Shown here in pieces: positions 36,856-48,300 of a stretch of 58,153 bases of DNA (the first letter of the stretch is position 1; each line of letters opens with the position of its first letter). The notes under the pieces are model-generated. The model saw only the letters and a list, made by a program, of their open reading frames with translations, was not told the DNA's origin and did not search any database. This DNA comes from Ichthyophthirius multifiliis (lineage: Eukaryota > Ciliophora > Oligohymenophorea > Hymenostomatida), in the NCBI RefSeq assembly GCF_000220395.1, contig NW_004086494.1:1-58153 (forward strand), in the 5' to 3' direction. Position numbers and translations under genes: made by a program.

Positions 36856-38595
36856 TCATTAAAAGAATACACAATAGATAATAATTCCAACAAAAATTAA
36901 GAAAAAAATACCCAAAAATTCACCATTTTTATCTTCTTTTATTTATTTTTATTTAACAAAATCCATGTAATTAATACCAGCTTAAATTTGATAATCATTT
37001 GGGAAAATCCTTTTTAACAAATAATATTCTACAATTTAATCTGGTAATTCTTTCAAAACTTCATTAGCTAAAGCATATTAACTGCCTTAAAACTTATTAA
37101 ACTCCACAAACTAAACGAGATCTCTTTAGGCTTTTCTTCCATAAGAATCCACCAATCCTTCATCTCCATCAAGTTCTTCCATTTTTTTGAACTCTTTTGA
37201 ATCTCCAATTCCCACAATAATTATCGATATAGGCAAAAATGCGCAATCGACTATTAATTTTTTAGTCTCATTCATATCATGGATACACCCATCAGTTAAA
37301 ATCAGCAGAACCTAATATTCCTAACTATTTGTTGACCTACTCATGCATTCTTAAATAACAGGAGCAAAGTATGTAGGCCCACTAAATTATAAAAAACCTA
37401 CCTAATTAGCATAAATCCACATTATACCATCTAATCCAATCACGTAAGGCATTTATTTATTCCCATTAAGTGCAAAACAATGTTCTGTAGGGCCATATAT
37501 TTCTCTCTAAGCCCCAAAACCATATACAGGTACTTATTTATCGTAATCATATTCAAGTAAGATGCTTGAAACCGATTAAAGTGCTTTTTAGTATTAGTTT
37601 AAAGATGTTTAGCTTATATAATGAAGACTTGATTAATATGAAGGATTCCCATTTGAACCTGTAAAATCTATTGCAATTTATAAATTTAATTATGTTCCAG
37701 ATCTGAAATAATCTAAAAATATTGGAATTTATACAAGTTCAACTTTTTCGAACTAGATTTTACCTTTTAATTTATTATTTTTGTCTTTCAAATTAAATAT
37801 TTATTAAATTTATTTAAGTTCTTTATAATTTTGGATTAATTCGTTTATACTTATTTCAATTTTTCCAATAAAATTATGGTTTCCAAAAAAACTGTAGTCC
37901 CATATTTCAAAAACAATAGGTATATAATAATTGCAATTACACAGTTTTTAACCTTTAATTCGCACTTTTAGATTCTTTAGTTGTTTTTTTTGACTTTCTG
38001 ATTGGTAAACTAGTACTGAATCTCTTGAATTTTCCAGTTATCTATAAATACGTAAAAAAGGTGAAAAAAAGAAAATATTTTAAGGTAAATTTTCAGTAGA
38101 AATAAGCAAATTTAATACATCATTTCCTGCTGAAACTTATTCATATTTCAAAATTAAAAGACCATTTTTCGATTCGTTTTTTTCATTTAAGTTAACTTTC
38201 TTGTTTTGATCACTTAATTAAAGCTTTAACTATTTGTTATTTTAACGAATAAGATCTCCTAAAAAAAATTCCGTTTAACCTAAAAAATCTTTGCTTTTAT
38301 TTACATCCTCATCATATATTTCGACCTTAAAGTATTGATATTCCTAAAATTTATAATCTATTATGAATGTATCTATAAAATTAGGATTTAAATTATTTTT
38401 GACTGTTTATGAACGCCATATTTCTATATATAAATCGTCTTCTTTTATATTAGAATCAACTTATTCGTTAGAGTAAAAATTTAGTTGCTATTTTTTTTAT
38501 TTTAATATTATAAAAGGATCACTATAGGATAATATGTCCATATTTTTTAAATTGTTACATGAAAAAAATATCTCAATTTTTTAAGCTATTTCCAT
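36856..38595 (-). CDS. Copine (C2A-C2B-vWA) with C-terminal hydrophobic tail
   Basis: Calcium-dependent membrane-binding protein. One uninterrupted frame of 579 residues. The first C2 domain contains [26 protein letters not shown] and [17 protein letters not shown]; the second has [17 protein letters not shown]. The vWA-like copine domain follows: [15 protein letters not shown] (metal-site variant typical of copines), [54 protein letters not shown] and [20 protein letters not shown]. The protein then ends with about 18 hydrophobic residues ([16 protein letters not shown]) before TGA 36856-36858. Such a tail is not usual for copines and could be a membrane anchor. Copines act in phospholipid-dependent signalling and contractile-vacuole or exocytic traffic in protists. 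Confidence 0.9.
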
Positions 38596-39335
38596 CTTTT
38601 TATTATTATTTCTTATTTTTATTTATATTTTTATTTTATATAAATATAATCTATATATAATAGGGTATCTATTATTAATTATTTATTGTTGCTTTATTTA
38701 ATTTTTTAATATTTTTTTATTTATTTTTAATATTTTTTTTAATTAATACCGATACAACTATTATTTTAATACCAAAAATATTTAAAATATTATTTTAATG
38801 CATAAAATAATAAATATAATTATTCTTGAAACAATATATATATTTTTTTTATTTCATAAAAACAATAATTTTTTTTTTTTTTTTAATATTAATTATTTAT
38901 ATATTTAGAATTATATATATTAAATTTAAATACACTTAAATTTAATAAAAAAAAAAATCTTTGAATATTTTTAAATAATAATTTAAGTTTTTATTAATTA
39001 TTATATTTTCTTAAATTATTTATATTGAAATCTTAATTTTAAAAAATTTAAGAATAAAACTAAAAATTCAAATGAGATATTATAAAGTTTAAATTTTTAT
39101 AATTAAACCTTTATATAAATATAATTTTTATGTATTTTGTATATATAATAAAACTTCAATAAAATATATTTATTTATTAATGAAGTATTTAAAATTCAAA
39201 TATAAATATAAATATAAATATAGACTATTAAAATAAAAATTAAAAAATATATAATTAAAGTTGTTGAAAAATTTATATATTTTATAAATTATTTATATTT
39301 ATTAAAAAAATTACATTTTTATATAAATATAAAAT
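38596..39335. other. AT-rich divergent spacer
   Basis: This spacer lies between the leftward copine gene and the rightward kinase gene. It is A/T-rich with long poly-T runs near 38870-38885. No specific regulatory motif could be recognised. Confidence 0.4.
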
Positions 39336-40973
39336 ATGTCATTAAAAAACTTTATTATTTCACAAAAATTGGGTTTATATTTATTATAAAATGTCATATA
39401 TTTTTAAAAATTATAAATAAAATATAAAGGCGAAGGTGCCTATAGCTCAGTATACAAAGTTAAAAGATTATTAGATAATTAAGAATATGCTTTAAAAAAA
39501 GTTAAGTTAATTAATTTATCTGAAAAAGAAAAAGAAAACGCTTTAAATGAAGTCCGAATACTTGCTTCAATTCATCATGTCAATATAATAGGCTATAAAG
39601 AGGCATTTTTTGATGAATAATCCAACTCTTTATGGTAAATATTTATAAAAGTATAATAAAAATATTATTAAAAAATAAATAAAGTATTATTATGGAATAT
39701 GCTAATAACGGTGATTTATACTAAAAAATATTAGAGCATTAAAAAAAAAATACTCAATTTTCAGAAAAAGAAATATGGCAAATATTCACTTAAGTATTTT
39801 AAATATAATTTTTTTTTTTTATTATTATTATTGTTTTTAAATAAGGTAGTAAAAGGTTTAAATACATTACATAAATTAAAAATTTTTCATAGAGATTTAA
39901 AGGTAAAATAATAAAAAAGCTAAAATATCATAACAAAAAAAAGAGTGCAAACGTATTTCTAACAAAAGAAGGAGTTGTGAAATTAGGAGATATGAATGTT
40001 TCTAAAGTAGCCAAAAAAGGTCTGTTATTTACCTAAACTGGAACTCCTTATTACGCAAGGTATTTAAATTTATATTTTACTAAAAATATTTAATAATAAA
40101 AAAAGCCCTGAAGTATGGAAAGATAAATCTTATGATACTAAATCAGATATTTGGTCTTTAGGTTGTGTATTTTATGAAATTACTACTTTAAAACCGCCTT
40201 TTAGAGCAGAAGATATGGAAGGACTTTACAAAAAAGTAATTAAAGGTCATTATCCTAAAATATCTTCTAATTATTCATTAGATTTAGCACATATAATAAG
40301 GTCATTATTACAGGTTTAATCTAATTTAAGACCTTCTTGTGATGAAATACTTTAAAATTAAATTGTTATGAAACATATGGATTAAAATTAAATAGCTCCT
40401 GAATATGAAGAAGGACCCAATAATCTTTTAAATACTATCCGAATTCCAAAAAACATCCAAAAATTAATAGAAAGACTACCCAAATCAAATTACTGTGCAC
40501 ATTCAAGTGAATAAAGTTTATAAAAAAACCTTATTTTGCCTAAATTAAACTTAAGAAATGAAAAAAATGATGAAAACAATAGTTTATCTAATGCTGCAAT
40601 TAATGAGAAAGCTATTAATAATATTAATAATTTATTGAAGAAAAAATATAGATATGGAAGTATATAAAGTTAATAAAATAATAAAGATGAATCATAATTA
40701 TATCCTAACATTGTTCTATAAAAATAATCTTAGCCCTAATTGCTAGATGATTTATATAAACTACCTAATATATTATCCTCTAAATTGTAAAAAGTTTAAG
40801 CTTTGTCTAGTAAAAATTAAGAAAATATTAAATAAATTGAAAAGCTTTATAATTATAATCCACCCAAAGATAAATATGGAAATATAAGATCTTCTAAAAA
40901 TAAAAGTGTCTTGTATAATAATAAAAGCTTAATAAATAATATAAAAAATTTAGATAGCAATTTATACAGATGA
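39336..40973 (+). CDS. NEK-like (NIMA-related) serine/threonine protein kinase
   Basis: The kinase domain begins almost at the start. Subdomains: glycine loop LGEGAYSSVYKV, lysine YALKKV, Glu in NALNEVRIL, HxN region HHVNIIGYKE, hinge IMEYANNGDLY, catalytic loop HRDLK, then a GDMN segment where DFG is expected (KLGDMNVSKV), activation segment TQTGTPYYA, SPEVW, KSDIWSLGCVFYE and a final RPS. The sequence around the activation loop matches NEK kinases, which regulate cilia length and the cell cycle and are greatly expanded in ciliates. The C-terminal 200 or so residues are unstructured and Q/N/K-rich. At least five short introns are needed, including about 39373-39429. The replaced phenylalanine and glycine of DFG leave the metal-binding aspartate in place. 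Confidence 0.85.
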
Positions 40974-41207
40974 TTTATTTTAAATTAAATATACTTATTA
41001 TAATTTTTTATTTATGAATTTTTATTTTTAGCTTTCATATATATTTTTTATTTTTTTTAAGTTTTTTATTTTATGGTTAATATGATTATATTAAATACAC
41101 TATTTATTATATAATTTATATTTAATATATTTTATTTTTTGATTTTACTAATCTTTTATTAAATAATATGATATAAATTTATTTATGTTTTTAAAAATTT
41201 ATTGAAA

Positions 41208-42168
41208 ATGAAAAAATAAAAATAAAATAAAAAAAGCTTTTTTTCACTTTTTTTTTGTTTTAGTGGAAAAAATGTATCCAAACATTAAAATAATGATTAA
41301 AATTTTGATAGTAAATAAAAATAAGATGATATTTAAATAAAAAGGAAAAAATCAAATTCTTTCTAAGAGAAAAATGATTAATTCCCGCCAACATCATCTA
41401 AAAGAAAATATAGTTTATAAAAACAAAATCCTTAAATCATATATAAATATGAAAACAGATGTTTTAAAATATTATCTAAATATCAAATTTAAGATATTGA
41501 TGTAAAAATAATATTTTAACTATATGTATTAAAAAAAATTATTACTGCTTTTTTTTTTAATTTTTTAAGGTAGTAGACAAAATAGAAGATAATGAACTTA
41601 AACTTTATTTTTAATATGAATGCCCTATATGCTTTAGATATTTTAATAGTATTTAAAAAAAATATTTTTTTAAATTTATAATTTAAACTTATGTTTATAT
41701 ATAGAAATTTTAAAAACTGAATGCTGCTAAAATTACTTATGTTTCTATTGTCTTAAAGAAATAAGAAGAAGTATTAAATAATTAAATTTATAGTTTTTTA
41801 TTTTATTTTAGAAACTATTAAAGATAATAATTTTTAATTTAGTTGTATGTTTTGTTAAAAAAAATAGCCTATTTATTCAGATGTAGAAGATTCAACTAAA
41901 AAAAAAAGGTATAATAAAATAAAAATATTAATATATATATTAATTTATATATTTTATATTAATATATTTTAGTTATTTTGATTCTTCTTAAGTTTTAAAC
42001 TAATAAAAAAATACTTAAATTATTTAAAATTTACCATAAAATATGAAATAAGATAGTGTTATTCATGAATATAATGAAGAAACTTAAACAAAAAAAATTC
42101 CTTATTTTTTAAATAATAATTAAAATATCATTAATTATTAAAATCATAAAATAAATCAAACAAAATGA
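41208..42168 (+). CDS. RING-like zinc-finger protein (SIP5/DA2-type pattern)
   Basis: Short spliced gene. After a basic, Q/S-rich N-terminus, a cysteine-rich motif runs across three exons: YECPICFRYFN, then LKTECCQNYLCFYCLKEI, then FSCMFCQKKQP. The spacing (CxxC, CC, CxxC, CxxC) resembles the variant RING fingers of the SIP5/DA2 group of likely E3 ubiquitin ligases rather than a classic RING. The C-terminus is Q/N-rich. Introns lie near 41512-41570, 41651-41702, 41779-41820 and 41909-41972. The chosen ATG is the first in the frame that stays open, but an AG at 41261-41262 could be an acceptor for an upstream exon. Ligase activity is an inference. Confidence 0.65.
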
Positions 42169-42623
42169 TATTATATGATTTAATGTTTATATTTAATCTT
42201 AAAAAATATATACTTTTTTAAAATAGAATTTTACAAAAAATTTTGGAAAATTTATAAATAAAATTACTGAATTTATAAAATATTGATAATGAAATTTTTT
42301 TTTTCTTGAAAAAATATATATTAGAATTATATATTTAAAAATTAATAAGTATTTTATTCGAATAAAATAATATTTTAATTGATTTTTAATCATATTATAT
42401 AATCCTAACAAAGATTTAAAACTTTAAATAATTTTGAAAATATGACTAATGTCTTTTATATTTTTTTATTAAATTAATTAAATGAAAATTAAAAATAATA
42501 AAGTATAAAAAGAATCAAATATTGAAAATAAATAAAATAACTTTTTAAATATATTTATTTTAAAAATTACAATAAATAAATAATAAATAAAATTTAAAAT
42601 ATAAATTAAAAATTAAAATAAGA
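42169..42623. other. AT-rich spacer
   Basis: This spacer lies between two plus-strand genes. The open frame on the opposite strand is hydrophobic and low complexity and is probably not a gene. Confidence 0.4.
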
Positions 42624-43580
42624 ATGAATTAAGCTGCATAAGGGAAAATAGAATTCGAATAACGTTCTTAAAACAGATGTTGGAAAATTTTATTTTTGAA
42701 AAAATGGCATCCTTAACCAACAGTATAAGGTACAAAGTATTTATTCTTATTAGTATCACTACTATTTATTGGATTCGGTATCGCAATTGTCATAATAAAT
42801 TCCAAAATTCAAGAGCATATAATATCAGATTACGAAAAGGACTGTAAAGAAAATGACTGTACAATCAGATTTAAATTGCCGGAAAAATTCAAACAACCAA
42901 TATTTGTATTTTATTCCTTAGATAATTTTTACTAAAATCATAGAAGATATATAAAATCAAAATCTTCAAATTAACTTTCTGGAAAGGATTTGTCTTTAAG
43001 TGAAGCAGTAAAATATTGTAGTCCAATAGTAAGAAATAGTGATATTGGGCTCTAAAAATCTATTGAAAACGGTGTAAATTTAGATTAAGATGCTGTAGCT
43101 AACCCTTGCGGACTTATCGCTAAGAGCTTTTTTAATGATACTTATTTACTTTTTAATAGTGATAATATATAAGTCCCTATTAATGAAAATGGAATTGCTT
43201 GGCCAGATGATAAAGGAAATAAATTCAAAAAAAATAAAAATCCAGCAGTTCATTGGATAGATCCTACAAATGAGCACTTTATTGTTTGGATGAGAACTAG
43301 TGGTTTGCCTAACTTCAGAAAACTTTGGGGAAGAATAGAATAAGATTTGGAAGCTGGAGAATATTCATTTGCAATTTAAAATAATTATCCTGTTAATGAT
43401 TTTGGTGGTCATAAAGGAATTGTTCTTTCAAATAGTGGACCTTTTGGAGGTAAAAACTATTTTTTAGCTTATGCATTTATTGCTGTTGGTATTATCTCTT
43501 TTTTAATTGCAGCAGCTTTTTGGATTAAATAAAAAACTACTGGCGATAAATTTGGAAGTAATAGGCATCATTAAGATTGA
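42624..43580 (+). CDS. CDC50/LEM3-family protein (P4-ATPase flippase subunit)
   Basis: Intronless gene for 318 residues. CDC50 proteins pair with P4-ATPases and are needed for their ER exit and phospholipid flipping. The cytosolic N-terminus carries the family motif [20 protein letters not shown]. The first membrane helix (about residues 42-65) includes [14 protein letters not shown]. The exoplasmic loop has the conserved [66 protein letters not shown] and GEYSFAIQNNYPV. The second helix (about residues 281-303, [17 protein letters not shown]) is followed by a short tail. All parts are intact and length is normal, so this is probably a working subunit. Confidence 0.93.
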
Positions 43581-43956
43581 TTAAATATATAACTGCTTTT
43601 TTTAAGAAATATTATTTATTTCCAAATATATTTAACTTTTATTAATAAAAATTTAAATATTTTTTTTAATTAAAAATAAAAAATTATTAAATAAAAATTA
43701 TATTTAATTATTTTATTTGAAAATAAAATTATTGATTTTATTTTTAATTTTCTTTAAAAAATATATGATTAATTAAAGGAATTTTAGTGTATAAACTAAA
43801 TTTAATTTTAAATATTTTTAAAAATAATAATTAATTTTGATTATTAGAATTCTTAAATAGCGAAAATTCATACAAAAATAAAAATGTTTGAAATACATTT
43901 TTAAATTTATAATTACTTTTATTAATTAAATAAAAAAACTAATTTATTTAAATAAA
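43581..43956. other. Convergent AT-rich spacer
   Basis: This spacer lies between the stops of the CDC50 gene and the leftward membrane-protein gene. It is simple A/T sequence with no other feature seen. Confidence 0.4.
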
Positions 43957-45051
43957 TCAAACAAACTTTTTGTTAAGAATATAATATATTTTATATTTTT
44001 TAAAATAATAAAAAATAGAAAATAAAATAAAAAAAATTGTGATAAAAGTAAAAAAATAGGCTTCGAAAAAGCTCATTTTAATACTTAATTCTTTTAATTC
44101 AGAGTTTTTTTAAAATATTTCACAAATTTAAGTTTCTTTTTTTTCTTAAGTTTATTCAATTAAACTTTAAGCTTAAAAATAAGACTAAATTTATATTAAA
44201 TCTGAAAAAAGTTCTCTTTTTTTTAACAAATCTTTCCATTTTACTTTAAAATTCATAAAATCTTAAAAAGATAAATTTTTACTTAAATTTTACTATAATT
44301 ATTCCGAAAAACTGGTACAAATTTTTATTTTATCTCTTAATTTTTCCATCAAAAATACATATTTTTTTAATAAAACTTTTTCTTCTTCGTTAAATACTTC
44401 CTAAATGTAATTTGAAGCTATTATTTCATTCAAATAATGTTCATTATTATTTACAAATTCATTACTTAATATTAAATAATGCATATTTTTTAGTTTTTTC
44501 AGTTTGAGTTCATTATTTTTCTATTGTTCTTAAATTATAAAAACAAATATGGGATTTGTATATTAATATATTTTTTATTTATTAATTAAATAAGATTCTA
44601 AATTTGTAAAAATTTCACTTTATTTATAAAACGAATCTTAATAAATGCTTTAAAAATAATAATTATAAAGAAATTAGTATTTATTTTTAGAGCTCGTATC
44701 TATTATTTATAATTTTTTTTCCTTTTTAATATCATAAGAAATAGTTGTGGGTTTTTTATTCAAATCTACAAACGTATTTTAAAAATATTCTGAATAATTA
44801 TATTTGTTTCCCATTAGAATTTCATATTGAGGTGTATAATATATTTCTGTTTGAAAATTATTTTTTATAAAATTTAAATTTCGTTCTTCTGTTAAATTTA
44901 TATATATAAATTTAATAAATTTTTGTAATTTTAATGTTTCTAAGTCTTAATATAATTGATTTATGTTATTATAGTTTATTTCTTCTTAGGATAATATAAA
45001 ATTAATATATAAAAATTTTAATAGAATAGTTAAATGCTTTAATTTAATCAT
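43957..45051 (-). CDS. Putative type I membrane protein, unrecognised
   Basis: Single-exon frame of 364 residues. The N-terminus looks like a signal peptide (MIKLKHLTILLKFLYINFIL then SQEE). The luminal or extracellular part of about 300 residues has a mixed N-terminal half with TPQYEILMGN and NPIFVFIIQEQ and a helical, probably coiled-coil second half with EEEKVLLKKYVFLMEKL. A strong membrane helix (about residues 330-350) follows, with a short basic tail. The layout resembles p24/GOLD-type or other secretory-pathway proteins, but no family motif was found. The gene sits just upstream, in transcription direction, of the CDC50 3' end. Confidence 0.7.
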
Positions 45052-45340
45052 TTTTTTTCTTAAAAATAATGTTTTTTTAATAAATATAATAATAGAAAAA
45101 ATTATTTAAAATTTATTATGTTTTTACTAAAATATTTTATTAAAAACTATTTTCATTTATAATATATTATTATATTTTGCATTTTTTGTAATAAAATAAG
45201 TTTAATGGCAAATAAATAATAAAAAAATATAATTAAATTTATTAAAATAGTTTATAAATGAAAAAAATGCCTAAATATAATTTATTTTAAAATTAACTAT
45301 GAAAATGAAAATTGTTATAAATTAATTATAAATATAATTA

Positions 45341-48300
45341 TCATTCATCATCTATTCCCAATTTAATAGAAAATTCAATAAAAGAATCACTTTTAGGAAT
45401 TAAATTAGGATCTTAAATAATAAAATTTTTTTAGAACATTTATTATTTAAACAACCCTTATTTAAGATTCATGTTTTCGAAAATATTAAAATAATACCAA
45501 AGGAAAGGTTTACTAATATCTTCTAAATAAAGAATCACTACTAAAAAGTACTAATCAGGTTTTTTACTTTAGTCATTTTTTAATTTCTACACATCTAATT
45601 AAATATTATATTATTCATTAAATTCTAACTAATCTTTTACATTATTAACAATATTACCACTAAAAGAAATTTTCTCACCCTAATCATCGGAAATAATTTC
45701 ACCTTAATAGCAAATTTAGATAAGTAGTCGGGCTTTTTTTTAAGTTTTAAAATTAGTTATTCGGAAAAAGGATATCGAAAAGTAATTATTTTATTTTTTT
45801 TCTAGTATATTTTAGAATACTTCATCTAATGAATTAATCTCATATTCAAATTTTATAAGATGTTTTTTTAGTCTTCTTATTTCTATAGGAAACGCTTTGT
45901 CTTCAATGGGCATTTTGTATATATTGTCATTAAACTTTCCAATATTTAATTCTTAATTTATAAATAGTTAATGAGGATACCATGCAAAATCTTCTGTATA
46001 TTATGCTTGATCTTACTTATATAAAATAAATTTAAAAATTATATATATCTCTTATAATTTTTTCCTGTATATGTCTTATAATTTTTCAATATTTAGTTTT
46101 ATTTCCATGTTTTTATTAAAGAATACCTTCTTTTCTTTTGTAATTAATTCAAATAATTCATCACATTAATAAATTATTTATATTCCTTAATTATCATTAA
46201 TAAATTCCTTTCCTACAATAATACTAAATCCAAATTTAATGAAGAATTTTTCCCTATAATTGGTTAGTTGAATCATATTAATTTATAATCCTTAATTATT
46301 ATTGTATGTTTTAGTTTATAAGGCTTCTTTATTAATAAAATCTATGTTAAAATCGAGTTCTTATCTAAGTTCTGTTTCTTTTCCATTTTTATCTATTTTT
46401 ATTAAATTTTATTTCCTACGTCCTGTCAAATATTTGTTTGAATCTTATTAAAATATAGGTATTTTACTAATACCTATTATTTCATTTTTTCCTTTTACTT
46501 TTATTGTTACCTATTTTAATTTTCATATTTTTTTTTATTTTTTTTATTTTCTTAATACCAATATAAATCCTTTAGAATATGTTTCTTCATTAAACTTCTA
46601 AAATAAATATTTCTAACCCAAATTATAATATTATTCACAATCTAATTTCCAAACTAAAGGTTATTTTTCAATTACTTATATTTCATTTTATTCTATACAT
46701 TTGTGATTATTTTCGTCTGTTAATATTTCATTATCTTTAAAGATTTCAATCTTTTAATTTATATAAAATAAGCATTGATTATATTTTAAAATACCTTATA
46801 TTCTAAATCGTTTTTAACAGTAGAATATTTTGTTAATTCATAAAATTCTATAACTAACTTTTTTTAATCATTCAAAAATTATTCTTCATTAGTATCTTTA
46901 AGTTTTATTTATATTTTATCATCAATGTTTTAATCTTCTGAAATTTATTAAGTTACAATGTTTGTTTATAATCTATTTTAATTTGCCTCTATTTTGTCTC
47001 CACCTTAAAAATTAATTTCCTATTATTTAATGTTTTTTAATTTAAATATATAAATAAATATACATAAGTAATTTTAATATCAGTCTTTTCTTTTTTTTCT
47101 AAAAATGGAGGTTTTTAAGCTGGTTTTTTATACAAATTAATAGTATGAATACCAGAATTGACAACGATTTTGTCATTTCCAGATATTTTAAAAATAGGAG
47201 GTATGATCCATCCAATAAGATCATCAGATCCATTAGTATTAACTAAGATACTATAAAAAAAGCAGACTTTTTCAATATCTTTTTTATTTATTCGAGTTGC
47301 TAAATCTTTCCAATCTACGTCAAATTCTTTTTCATAATTAATTATATGTTCTCCATTTATTATACTACCTATTTCTATATTTTATTATCCAGCTGCAGGT
47401 ATACGTTAATTTCGAGTATAGATAACTTCATCCCTTTTAAGTAAACCTCCTCTAATTTATAATCTTTAATTTTATTCTTTATAATTGATTAACTTGTGGA
47501 TTTTGAATTTTAAAAATTATTATTATTATTATTATTATTGTTATTATTAACGTTAATTATCAGAATCAGCAGAATCAAAAGAATTATTTACTGATTATAT
47601 TACATTTAATTTAGTTAAAGAGTTATTTTGTGATAATTGGTTTCCTTTTAAATTTTTTAATGTACTTAGTGTATTTACTGTTTATACTTTATTTCTATTT
47701 TTTTTTATTTTTATTTTAAATAATTTTTTTACGTTGATCTTTACAATTTGTTTTAATTATTTTTATCAATATTCGTATTAATACTTGAAGAAGAATTAAT
47801 TAAGAGTTATGGTTTTGATTAAGTATTATCGTTATTAGCATTATTGAAAGAATCATTAGAATTGTAGGAAACTCCTTTTCCATCATTATTTTTTTTTTAT
47901 ATGTTTATTAAATTATTTAAACCATCAAAAGGTAATTAAGTTGATTAATCGCCATATTCATTATTTTAACTTTAAAAGTTATTATTACTTTTAACAAAAT
48001 TTTTATTTCCTTTTTATTATAATATATCTATTGCCATTTAATCTTATAGTTATTATTATTATTATTATTATTGTTGTTAAAGCATAATTATAGCTTCATT
48101 ACTTAATTTATTTTCCATAAGGTTTATTACTTTTTTCTAACGTAAATGGCATGGTGGAATTTTGTATTCATTTTACAATAAAACTGCACTATCAACATCT
48201 AAATAAGGATCTAAAGGTAAACATACGCGTATAAATAAAGCACTGTTAGATAAATAAGGTAATCCATCTTAAAAAAGAAGATTCGGATCATATTCTTTTG

